DNA from: an uncultured Bacteroides sp.
Lineage (GTDB): Bacteria; Bacillota; Clostridia; Lachnospirales; Lachnospiraceae
Assembly: GCA_945913015.1 (NCBI GenBank)
Contig: CAMECH010000024.1
Span: forward strand, 1-39,495
DNA length: 39,495 bases
Reading direction: 5' to 3'
The notes beneath the pieces are model-generated. The model did not search any database, was not told the origin of the DNA, and saw only the letters and a program-made list of their open reading frames with translations. Both the position numbers and the translations under genes were made by a program. Below, one piece after another: positions 16,863 through 25,600 of this stretch; within the stretch, counting starts at the first letter, position 1, and each line of letters begins with the position of its first letter.

Positions 16863-17546
16863 ATGGCAGTAAAAATTGGTGATAGTTGGGTATCAGAAGC
16901 GGCATTGGCATATGCAAAAGAACAAGTTGATAGTGAAGCAAGTGCTACCCTAAAGGAGCTTTCAGATAGATATCCTGGGGTAAATTTTTCAACTAATACA
17001 CAGCCCTTTTCGCAAAAAGGCACAAACAATATTCAGATAGCGCCCAATATTTTATCGCAGATGAAAAGTGACCCGGAAAAACGCCTGGAATATGAGGCAC
17101 TTATATATGATTGTGCACAGCTGGTATATGATGGGAAAATGGATCATTCCGGTAATGGGTTTCACACAAAAGCGGCCGGGACAATTATTAATGCAGATGG
17201 TAGTCTCAGCGGCTGGTCAATTTCTGAAAGTGATGACGGTAAACAGATTCGAAATAAAGGCAATCTTGATAAGAATAAAAAAGAAACCTGGGCCGATAAG
17301 ATTCTCGCCAAACAGAAGGAGAGACATACTGCTGAAAGGAAAGAGGAGAAAATTCGTATAAGAAAAGAACAGGAAGAAAAAAGAATTGAGAAGAAGAGTG
17401 ATAGGGTTAATTTGAGCGATAAAGCACAGGCATTGCTTGATGAAATGAAGAAGAAATATAGTAATATGGATTTCTTTGCAAATTTAGAAAAAACAAATGA
17501 AAAGAAGTATAAAGTAAATAAAGCAACTTTTGATATGAAAGCCTAA
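16863..17546 (+). CDS. Unnamed cluster protein 6, DUF6033-like with an internal duplication
   Basis: ATG 16863 follows AAGGAGG by 8 nt. The 227-residue product opens MAVKIGDSWVSEAALAYAKE. The N-terminal half has LKELSDRYPGVNFSTN and NNIQIAPNILSQMKSDPEKR; near the end LLDEMKKKYSNMDFFANLEK repeats the same pattern, joined by a Lys/Glu/Arg-rich helix at ~140-185. The [YF]-x-N-[MV]-[DN]-F module is what I remember of DUF6033 proteins of Lachnospiraceae. No function is known. It is the last gene of the LytTR-controlled unit. Confidence 0.65.
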   Translation: MAVKIGDSWVSEAALAYAKEQVDSEASATLKELSDRYPGVNFSTNTQPFSQKGTNNIQIAPNILSQMKSDPEKRLEYEALIYDCAQLVYDGKMDHSGNGFHTKAAGTIINADGSLSGWSISESDDGKQIRNKGNLDKNKKETWADKILAKQKERHTAERKEEKIRIRKEQEEKRIEKKSDRVNLSDKAQALLDEMKKKYSNMDFFANLEKTNEKKYKVNKATFDMKA

Positions 17547-17563
17547 AATATTTTACATTATGG

Positions 17564-17589
17564 GGTCAAAGGTCAAAGGTCAAGGTCAC
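17564..17589. repeat. Short tandem GGTCAAA repeats
   Basis: GGTCAAA, GGTCAAA, GGTCAA and GGTCAC follow one another without gaps between the end of the cluster and the TetR promoter. They may be a protein-binding array or simple slippage. Confidence 0.45.
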
Positions 17590-17604
17590 TCAGTGGGAAA
17601 CCAA

Positions 17605-17674
17605 TTGACAGCATACCCTTATCTGTATAAAATAGTCTATTATATATTGCATAATATATATCATAGACTATTTT
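17605..17674 (+). promoter_or_regulatory. Promoter and large palindromic operator of the TetR/flavoprotein operon
   Basis: TTGACA (17605-17610) and TAAAAT (17628-17633) are 17 bp apart. Overlapping the -10 and the start point is a near-perfect palindrome: AAAATAGTCTAT (17629-17640) with ATAGACTATTTT (17663-17674), and inside it TATATATT with AATATATA around GCAT. Two bases (TC) on the right arm are unpaired. The position is ideal for autorepression by the TetR protein encoded next. Confidence 0.75.
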
Positions 17675-17692
17675 TTAAAGGAAACAAATCAA

Positions 17693-18322
17693 ATGGCTCC
17701 AAAGAATAAGTATACGAGAGAAGAAATGGTTGAGGCAGCGGTGCGTGTTGTCTGCAAAAAGGGCATCGATGCACTTACGGCGAAGGCATTGGCAGGTGAA
17801 CTCGGTGTTTCTACACAGCCGGTATTTACCTGTTTTCATACAATTGAGGAAGCGAAGCGTCAGGTCAGCATTTCCGCACAGCGTGTATATGACAGTTATG
17901 TGGAAGCCGGACTTCGCATGAAAGTCCCTTTTCTGGGTGTTGGGATGCAATACATTCGTTTTGCAAAAGAGGAACCTCAGTTATATAGGCTGCTGTTTTT
18001 GACAACGAATGAGGAAGGCAACAGCAGTGTGATGGATGCACTGCATCATTCACAGGAACTGATAAGAGAATCGCTGCAACAAACATATCATATTGACGCA
18101 GAGGCTGCCGACCGTTATTTTCGGGATATGTGGCTTGTAGCTCATAGCCTGGCAACGCTTGTTGTAACCGGCGGCTGCCCATATTCTGAGGAAGAAATGG
18201 GGAATATCCTGACAGGCTTTAGCGTTAGCATTTGCAAATCAATCAAAGAGATTCCGGGTTTCGTGGGAAATAATTATGACCCGGATGAAATATTTCGTGA
18301 ACTGGTGGAGAAAACATTATGA
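17693..18322 (+). CDS. TetR/AcrR-family regulator
   Basis: The 209-residue product starts at ATG 17693, with an AAAGGA site about 11 nt upstream. Residues ~5-60 are the HTH: REEMVEAAVRVVCKKGIDAL then TAKALAGELGVSTQPVFTCF, where TQPVF-x-x-F fits the recognition helix end. The remaining helical domain includes YIRFAKEEPQLYRLLFL and MWLVAHSLATLVVTGG, the layout of the WHG-type TetR C-terminal domain. It overlaps the next gene by ATGA, so regulator and flavoprotein are coupled. The long palindrome over its own promoter is the probable binding site. Confidence 0.88.
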   Translation: MAPKNKYTREEMVEAAVRVVCKKGIDALTAKALAGELGVSTQPVFTCFHTIEEAKRQVSISAQRVYDSYVEAGLRMKVPFLGVGMQYIRFAKEEPQLYRLLFLTTNEEGNSSVMDALHHSQELIRESLQQTYHIDAEAADRYFRDMWLVAHSLATLVVTGGCPYSEEEMGNILTGFSVSICKSIKEIPGFVGNNYDPDEIFRELVEKTL

Positions 18323-19014
18323 AAATTGTTGTTATACATGGGCAAAACCATAAGGGAAGCACATGGAACGTGGCAAATATATTATTGCAGGATATTACCT
18401 GTGAAAAAGAGGTTAAAGAATTTTTTCTGCCAAGGGACTTAAATCATTTTTGCACAGGATGTTACAGTTGTCTTGAAGGCAGAGAAAAGTGTACGTTTTG
18501 GGAAGATAAAAAAATAATTGATGACGCAATAAAAGCAGCTGATCTTCTTATTTTGACAACACCTAATTACTGCATGATGCCAAGCGCGCCTATGAAGGCA
18601 TTTCTTGATTTGTTTTTTACTAACTGGTTATCGCATAAGCCGCATGAAACAATGTTTAAAAAGAGGGCGGTTGTGATTTCGACTGCAGCAGGAGCAGGCG
18701 CAGATAAAGCAAATAAGCTGGTAGCAGATAATCTGTTCAATTGGGGAATCCCGGAAGTAATCAGATATGGAATTAGTGTAAATGCAATGAACTGGAATAT
18801 GGTGCCTGATAAGAAGAAAGAAAAAATTGAAAAAGATATGAAGCGGCTGGCAGCAAAACTGACTAAGAAAAAAGCAGTGAAGGTTGGTATCAAAACCCGT
18901 ATCCTTTTCTGGTTTTATGGAGGAATGCAAAAGGCAGGATGGGGCGCATCACCATGTGAGAAAGAATATTGGGAAAGCCGGGGGTGGCTGAATGGGGTGA
19001 AACCGTGGAGTTAA
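18319..19014 (+). CDS. NADPH-dependent FMN reductase/flavodoxin-fold oxidoreductase
   Basis: ATG 18319 overlaps the TetR stop. The 231-residue product begins MKIVVIHGQNHKGSTWNVA, the phosphate-binding loop of the flavodoxin-like FMN reductase fold. FCTGCYSCLEGREKC is the cysteine-bearing loop seen in many anaerobe members, and DLLILTTPNYCMMPSAPMKA carries the Pro/Tyr flavin loop. Only the GC-x-x-C pair near residue 47 is obvious, too few cysteines for a classic iron-sulfur flavoprotein cluster. It probably reduces quinones, nitro compounds or other electrophiles, in keeping with control by a TetR sensor. The substrate is inferred only. Confidence 0.82.
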   Translation: MKIVVIHGQNHKGSTWNVANILLQDITCEKEVKEFFLPRDLNHFCTGCYSCLEGREKCTFWEDKKIIDDAIKAADLLILTTPNYCMMPSAPMKAFLDLFFTNWLSHKPHETMFKKRAVVISTAAGAGADKANKLVADNLFNWGIPEVIRYGISVNAMNWNMVPDKKKEKIEKDMKRLAAKLTKKKAVKVGIKTRILFWFYGGMQKAGWGASPCEKEYWESRGWLNGVKPWS

Positions 19015-19084
19015 ATAGGGAAAATACGAATTAGCGAAACAAGAATTGAAAAATAAGAATTAGAGAAAAAACAGGGGGTGTCAT

Positions 19085-19888
19085 ATGGTATCTAAGTTAT
19101 CAATAGCAATTATTATTGTAAATATGATTCTGGGAGTTCTGATTCCAATTGTTCTTTTGGTATATTTCAAAAAGAAATATCAGGCCGGAATCAAAAGTTT
19201 TTTCATTGGCTGCGCAGTTATGTTTTTGTTTGCACTGGTGCTGGAGCAGCTTGTTCATGTTGTAGTCTTAGGGTCTCCGGTTGGTATAGGGATACAGGAA
19301 AATATCTGGATGTATGCGATTTATGGCTCAATGATGGCAGGACTGTTCGAGGAGACAGGACGTTTGCTGGCAATGCGCTATGTACTGAAGAAGGAACACG
19401 ACAATGCCCATAATGCACTTATGTATGGTGCAGGTCATGGCGGGTTCGAGATGTTTGTAATTCTTTCAATTGGAATGATAAATAATCTAATCTATTCGGT
19501 TATGATTAATTTGGGTAAGACGCAGGCACTTCTTGAACCTTTGAATGAGGCTGCAAGAGGTACATTGCAGGCAGCGTTTGATTCTTTGATTCAGACACCA
19601 TACTGGTATTTTATGTTATGTTCTGTGGAGCGCTTTGCTGCAATCACTGCGCAGATTGGATTATCAGTGATTGTATGGTATGCTGCTACAGGTAAGAAAA
19701 TTAAAGGACATCTTTTTGTTTTGGCAATCCTGTTGCATGCAATTTTGGACGGAGTGGCAGTGATTACAGCTAAAAGCGGAATGTCTTTAATTATTGTTGA
19801 GGTATTGATTTGCTTAATGGCAATTGGTATTGCACTGATTGCAAGGGGCGTTTGGAAAAAGGAAAAAACTATAGCAGAGCAAATCTGA
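19085..19888 (+). CDS. YhfC-family intramembrane (glutamic-type) protease
   Basis: ATG 19085 follows CAGGGGGTG. The 267-residue product has about seven membrane helices. GLFEETGRLLAMRYVLKK, then the NAHNALMYGAGHGGFEMF segment, gives the paired Glu-Glu and His motifs that place YhfC proteins beside the CPBP/Abi protease superfamily. A later helix has LHAILDGVAV with another histidine and aspartate. The gene lies 70 nt behind the flavoprotein gene and is probably in the same TetR operon. Its substrate cannot be inferred; some relatives act in stress response or bacteriocin self-immunity. Confidence 0.75.
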   Translation: MVSKLSIAIIIVNMILGVLIPIVLLVYFKKKYQAGIKSFFIGCAVMFLFALVLEQLVHVVVLGSPVGIGIQENIWMYAIYGSMMAGLFEETGRLLAMRYVLKKEHDNAHNALMYGAGHGGFEMFVILSIGMINNLIYSVMINLGKTQALLEPLNEAARGTLQAAFDSLIQTPYWYFMLCSVERFAAITAQIGLSVIVWYAATGKKIKGHLFVLAILLHAILDGVAVITAKSGMSLIIVEVLICLMAIGIALIARGVWKKEKTIAEQI

Positions 19889-20165
19889 TATTTGGCTCGC
19901 GATTCCGTCGAAGCTAAAGCACCTGAAGTAATAGAGGTATTAAAATGAGCAAAGCAATAGCAGGTATAGGTTCTACTATTGTATTGATTTCAGTAGTACT
20001 ATTTTGAATTTGTCGCGCTCAAGAGAAAAGAAAGCGCCTGCAAAGCAGGCATTTCCTTTTCCTGCCGCGATACCTGCAAAATCAAAAGTGAGAAGCACGT
20101 CAGGCATGAAGCGACTGGATTTTGGAGGTGAAGGAGAATTGAGCGTAAGCGGGGTACAAATGCAC
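19889..20165 (+). other. Possible decayed coding segment
   Basis: No intact gene. A 20-codon frame at 19945-20007 encodes a hydrophobic peptide, MSKAIAGIGSTIVLISVVLF, with only a poor ribosome site. An overlapping frame stays open from 19944 to 20174 without a good start. A hairpin GCCTGC-AAA-GCAGGC sits at 20036-20050. It may be a frameshifted small membrane-protein gene. Confidence 0.3.
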
Positions 20166-20189
20166 GAATTATAATTCCGGGAGGTTGTG

Positions 20190-20444
20190 ATGAATTTGTT
20201 GGAAAAAAGGTTAAGAATGCTTGGAATACTGGGAGTAGCCGGAGCAGGAAAGGAACAGATAAAATCCCTTAGAATATGGGCAATTGTATGCCTTGTGGCC
20301 ATGATGATTGGACCTATAGGCACCGCATTGTTACCAAAAGTGGTATTTGGTCTGTTTGAGAGATTTAGTACATTTTCGGCGGTTGTATTCAACGCTGTCT
20401 TAGGAATCTATCTCATGAAGGGGCGTTTTACTGTGGTAAAGTAG
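20190..20444 (+). CDS. Small membrane protein of unknown function
   Basis: The start is ATG 20190, 5 nt after GGGAGG (20179-20184); GTG 20187 is too close. The 84-residue product has a basic amphipathic N-terminus, MNLLEKRLRMLGILGVAGAG, and two hydrophobic segments (IWAIVCLVAMMIGPIGTALL and FSAVVFNAVLGIYLMKG). It is not recognised. It may be the C-terminal remnant of a larger transporter or a free-standing two-helix protein. A strong terminator follows 26 nt downstream. Confidence 0.5.
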   Translation: MNLLEKRLRMLGILGVAGAGKEQIKSLRIWAIVCLVAMMIGPIGTALLPKVVFGLFERFSTFSAVVFNAVLGIYLMKGRFTVVK

Positions 20445-20470
20445 ATTCAAAATGATAGGAAACAAAGATA

Positions 20471-20524
20471 AGTCCCGTAAACACAACGGATTCCGTAATC
20501 CGAAAAGTGTTTATGGGGCTTTTC
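20471..20524 (+). terminator. Strong two-tier terminator
   Basis: A 14-bp stem with two G-T pairs (20471-20484 with 20507-20520) surrounds an inner CGGATT/AATCCG hairpin and is followed by four T. It ends the TetR/flavoprotein/YhfC region. Confidence 0.8.
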
Positions 20525-20568
20525 ATGTAGTGTACCTGACGGAGCACGTTTTTGTAAAAAATAATGCA

Positions 20569-20597
20569 TTGACAAATTCTGTATTTGAATACATAAT
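20569..20597 (+). promoter_or_regulatory. Promoter of the hybrid kinase/HD-GYP operon
   Basis: TTGACA (20569-20574), a 17-bp spacer and CATAAT (20592-20597). The predicted start near 20605 gives a leader of about 135 nt. Confidence 0.65.
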
Positions 20598-20629
20598 TTT
20601 TTTATAAATTTGATGAAGATTTTTCACAC

Positions 20630-20700
20630 GGCTATTTGCTTATGAGAGAAAGCAAATAGCCATTATGGCAGATGAAAAACTGCATTCGCAGATTTTTCAT
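20630..20700 (+). other. Structured leader of the hybrid kinase gene
   Basis: A perfect 12-bp hairpin, GGCTATTTGCTT (20630-20641) with AAGCAAATAGCC (20650-20661), is followed by a second one: GATGAAAAACTGC and GCAG-A-TTTTTCATC around ATTC (about 20670-20700). Neither has a T run, so effects on translation or RNA stability are more likely than termination. No known riboswitch consensus was recognised. Confidence 0.5.
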
Positions 20701-20739
20701 CGCCTCTTCGCGATAAATCGCTCAGAAATGAGGGCCGGT

Positions 20740-22614
20740 ATGGATAAAGACATAAAAAATGAAAATGTATCCGAATATATTGAAAATCAGGACTATATAG
20801 CAAATAAGTATACAATGAAATGCTTTATGGTGACGATGCTGGTATTTACGGCAATTTTTATCCTGAACCAGTTAGGCATTTTTATTATCAGGGAAAAGAT
20901 AATGTGGGAAGCCTTTTTTCCATCATTACTAATATATTTTTTGGCTTATATTGTTGCAAAAATTGTACCGTTATCTAACAAAAAGATGAAGTACTTTCTG
21001 ATGTTTTGCATTACATTGGTGTTTACCATATCAGGTGTATTTCTTACATACCATGTTGTTCTGTTGTCACTTTTTCCGTTTCTGTACGCAACATTATATT
21101 CATCTAAGCCGATGATGCGTTTTGTCTGCATTCTGACGGTTATCAGTACAATTATAATTGTATACGGCGGATATTACTTTGGTTTGTGTGATGCCAATAT
21201 GATATTGCTGACAACTGACGTGGCGAAAGAGTATATAGCGGACGGGCATTTTATACTGAATGAAGTGAATGATAATCCGTATTTAAGCCTTATGCTGTTT
21301 TTTGTATTACCGCGCTGTCTGATATATATTGCGTTCATGGCTGTGTGCAGCAGTCTTTTTAGTATTGTAAGCGGAAGCCTTGAAAAAGCAAGGCTTGCAG
21401 GCGAACTGGAGAAAGCAAAGACAGAGGCTGAGAACGCAAACCGCGCAAAGTCCCGGTTTCTTGCCAAGATGTCGCATGAGATAAGAACGCCGATTAATGC
21501 AGTGCTCGGAATGAATGAAATGATTATCCGGGAAAGCAATGAAGAGGCCATCAGAGAATATGCATATGATGTTAAAAATTCATCTGAATTACTGCTTAAT
21601 ATAGTTAATGAAATATTGGATTCCTCTAAAATAGAGTCGGGAATGATGGAGATTGTCCCTGTAAATTACAAAATAGGCAGTTTATTAAATGATTTATATA
21701 ACATGATAAACATAAAAATACAGGACAAGAAATTGAAACTGGTATTCGATATTGACCCTTCAATTCCGAGCGAATATTATGGAGATGACAGCAGGATAAG
21801 ACAGGTATTACTAAATTTACTTACAAATGCAGTTAAATATACTGACAAAGGCACCGTGACAATGGAAGTCAGATGCAGTGCGGATAATGAAAATGCAGTG
21901 CTGCATTATTCTGTAAAGGATACCGGAATAGGTATCAGTGAGGAAAATATCGGTAAGATATATGATGAATTTCAGAGATTTGACCTGTCAAGAAACAGAA
22001 GCGTAGAGGGTACCGGGCTTGGTATGAATATCGTGCAGCAACTTCTGAAATTAATGGGAAGCAAATTACACATAAAGAGTGAATATGGAAAAGGCAGTGA
22101 GTTTTACTTTGACATTGAACAAAAAATTGTAAATGCAGAGCCACTGGGAGATTTTCGGAAAAAATTTATTCAGTCGGCACAGAAAGATAACATCCGGACA
22201 GAGTATTTTGCGCCTAAAGCAAAGGTACTTGTTGTTGATGACAATGCAATTAATCTCAAAGTTTTTACAAGACTGATAAAGAAGACGCGGATTCAGGTGT
22301 ATGAGGCTGAGAGCGGGAAAGAATGTCTTGAATTGTTAAGAAGTCAGCCGGTTGATATGATTTTTCTGGATCATATGATGCCTGAAATGGACGGAATAGA
22401 AACACTGCATGCAATACGTGACAATAAGCTGTGTGAGGGGATACCGGTTATAATGCTCACGGCCAATGCAATTGTTGGCGACAGAGAAAAATATATAACT
22501 GAGGGATTTGACGATTTCCTTTCCAAACCGATTATTCCGGATGAATTAGATAAAATGATTTTAAAGCATCTGCCGGAGGAATTGGTGATAACTGAAGGGA
22601 ATATTAAGAAGTAA
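20740..22614 (+). CDS. Membrane-bound hybrid histidine kinase with receiver domain
   Basis: The start is placed at ATG 20740, 5 nt behind GAGGG; the frame is open back to ATG 20665, but that start has no ribosome binding site and lies in hairpin-rich leader. The 624-residue product has about six membrane helices to ~residue 220 and a short coiled coil. A HisKA domain carries MSHEIRTPINAVLGMNEMII. The ATPase has LLNLLTNAVKYTDKG (N), DTGIGIS (G1) and GTGLGMNIVQQLL (G2). The C-terminal receiver has VLVVDDNAINLKVF, phosphoacceptor in MIFLDHMMPEMDG, T in MLTANA and K in FLSKPI. The next gene, 40 nt away, ends in a second receiver, so a phosphorelay is likely. The stimulus is unknown. Confidence 0.92.
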   Translation: MDKDIKNENVSEYIENQDYIANKYTMKCFMVTMLVFTAIFILNQLGIFIIREKIMWEAFFPSLLIYFLAYIVAKIVPLSNKKMKYFLMFCITLVFTISGVFLTYHVVLLSLFPFLYATLYSSKPMMRFVCILTVISTIIIVYGGYYFGLCDANMILLTTDVAKEYIADGHFILNEVNDNPYLSLMLFFVLPRCLIYIAFMAVCSSLFSIVSGSLEKARLAGELEKAKTEAENANRAKSRFLAKMSHEIRTPINAVLGMNEMIIRESNEEAIREYAYDVKNSSELLLNIVNEILDSSKIESGMMEIVPVNYKIGSLLNDLYNMINIKIQDKKLKLVFDIDPSIPSEYYGDDSRIRQVLLNLLTNAVKYTDKGTVTMEVRCSADNENAVLHYSVKDTGIGISEENIGKIYDEFQRFDLSRNRSVEGTGLGMNIVQQLLKLMGSKLHIKSEYGKGSEFYFDIEQKIVNAEPLGDFRKKFIQSAQKDNIRTEYFAPKAKVLVVDDNAINLKVFTRLIKKTRIQVYEAESGKECLELLRSQPVDMIFLDHMMPEMDGIETLHAIRDNKLCEGIPVIMLTANAIVGDREKYITEGFDDFLSKPIIPDELDKMILKHLPEELVITEGNIKK

Positions 22615-22654
22615 CCGATAAACGTTGATATTACATAAGTAAGGAGGCTGCGTG

Positions 22655-25600
22655 GTGAAAGATAAGGTACGGAAAGTAATAATCGTTATTTTTGGAATCG
22701 GTTTAAACATTTTGGGAAGAAGCATTGCCGGAAGTCTTAAACTTCCGATATGGCTGGATATGGTCGGAACATTTATCGCGTCTTATTTTACAGGAATATG
22801 GGGCGGTATTGTGGCAGGTATTTCAAACAACCTGATTTCAAGTTTTTTTGACGTGACAGCACTTGTATATTCATTGACAAGCATAGTTGCTGCAATTATG
22901 ATACACATACAGATAAAGAAAGGATATATGGAAAATCTGTTAAAATGTGTTATTTCATGTTTCTGGATAGGAATTGTCTGCACAGTTATATCAACACCGC
23001 TGAATCTGATTTTTTACGGAGGATACTCAGGGAATGTATGGGGTGATACTCTTGTGGACATGCTTAAGTGGTATGACATAAGCCACATCTGGGCTACGCT
23101 TGCCGGTGAAGTTGTTGTAGAAATAGTAGATAAACAGGTATGCGTTATGATTGCATATCTGGTTATACGCATGATTAACGGTTTCAAAAGGAAAAAGCAT
23201 AATGCAGTTCAAAGTGCCGGTATCATTCTTGCTGTCGGAATTGCAGTTGCATCGGCAGTACAGCCGTTAAACATAAAGGCTGCGGAGGAAAGTTTCCTTA
23301 ACGATAATTTTATAGAGAAAATATATAACAATACAAATGGTATGGTATCATCGGAGGCCAATGTAATATGCGAAACAGATGACGGATACATCTGGATTGG
23401 AAGCTATGCCGGACTCACAAGATATGATGGAAATAAGTTTGAATTTATACGTGAAGGTGGTCTTGTCAATGTCGTAGGAATGATGACCGACAGCAGGGGA
23501 AGATTATGGATAGGTACCAACGATGCCGGTATAGCAAGGTATGAGAACGGAAAATATACATATTTTACGGATAAGGACGGACTTCCAACCAATTCCATAC
23601 GCTGCTTTGCAGAGGATAAGGCCGGAAATGTTTATGTCGGAACCAAGGATAAAATATGTAAGTTCAGTAATGACGATACAATTGAAATATTAGAACAGGA
23701 TATTACATTTGTCATATCAATGGCGGTCTATAACGATATGCTTGTTGTAATGGATAATAAAGGAGATATTTACGCAATAGACGGTAACCGGAAAATGACA
23801 CTTGCACGGGAAGCCTCTGAAAGATATTTCTATTATTGTCTTGCCTCAACATCCAGAGGACTGATGGTGGGAACCGATACAGGGGAACTGTTTGTGCTTG
23901 ATGTATCGGAGCAGGGCTTGTTTATCAAAGAACACATCAATATTTCGGCAGGCGAGATATCAGCAGTTTTTGAAGACAGCAAAAAACGTCTGTGGATTGC
24001 TACCGATTCCGAGTTTGGATACCTTGATAAAGATAATAATTACAATAAAATGTATTACAATGGATTTTCTTCAGTTGTATATTTTCATGAGGATTATCAG
24101 GGGAATATATGGATTGCCTCATCAAAATATGGCGTTATGCAGTTGTCGGAAAGTTCTTTTGTAAATTTATTTAAAAAAGCAGGTATTGAAAACAAAGTCG
24201 TCAATGCGGTTACATACTATAATAATGATTACTATTGCGGAACAGATGACGGCGTAGTTATCATTGACGGTAACAACTTAAGCAGCAAGTCTGATGCGCT
24301 TACTGCAAAAACCGCAGGATACAGAGTACGGGCACTATTTACGGATTCAAAAGAAAGGCTGTGGATATGTACATACAACGGACTTATCTGTTATGATTCC
24401 GATGGGGGAATGCGTGTTTACAATTCATCATCCGATGGCACTACGAGTGACCGTTTCAGATGTATAACAGAACTAAAAGATGGTTCTGTTGCTGTTGGAA
24501 CAGCCGATGGAATTAATTTTATCAAAGACGGCAGACTGACAGGTAAATTAAGTGCCAAAGACGGGCTTTCCAATACACAGATTTTATCTATTGTAGAGGG
24601 AAGTGACGGAAATATCTGGGCAGGAAGTGACGGAAGCGGTATATACATTATTTCCGATGGCAGGCTTGTCAGAAACTACACTGTAAACGACGGATTATCG
24701 TCAAATGTAATTCTGAGGATAGTCCCTCATGATGATGAATACTTTGTTGTAACGAGTAATGCTCTGTGCCACATTGACAGAGACGGAAAAATCAGAAGAC
24801 TTTCAAACTTCCCTTATTTTAATAACTATGATGTTATTATAAATAATGACACCGCTTATATTACGTGCAGCGCCGGCATATATGAGATGAAACTTTCGGA
24901 GCTGTGTTCCGACAACTGCGGACAGTTTATGCTTTATGGTGCAGGTGAGGGATTATTTTCGGGACTTACCGCAAATTCATGGAATTATACAGATAAGGAT
25001 GGAAGATTGTTCCTTTGCAGCAATGACGGAGTAATAGTTTTTGACAGTGGATACAAAAACTCAAAGACAGACATGAAATTCGGCATATGCTCTGTTGAGT
25101 GCGACGGAAGAGAAATAGGATTATCAGACGGCAATAACATTGTTATTCCGGAAAATGCAGAAGAAATATCGATTTATGCATCGGTGAAGAATTATGCATT
25201 CGCAGGGATTAAAGTGCGATTTTATATAAAAGAACGTGATGATGACCCGAAACTGTATGATTGTGATGAAATAGAGCCTATACGGCTTTATAAATCAAAT
25301 TTTTCAAAATATAATATATGTTTGCAAATAGTTGATAATTCAGGTGAAAATGTATTGCAGGAGCAGATTTATACTGTAAACAGAGAACCACACGCATGGG
25401 AAAGACAGGGATTTAAAACATACCTTTTCGTTGTATGTTTTGAAATAGCACTGTTTACAATAATCAGCATAGTCGGAATGATACTTTTTATAATGCGAAA
25501 AGGTGAACTGGAAAAACTGCAGGTAGAACTTGAAAAGAGAGTAAATGAGCAGACCGGTGAACTAAGTCTCCAGCAGGAAAGGATAAAGAAACTTTTTGTA

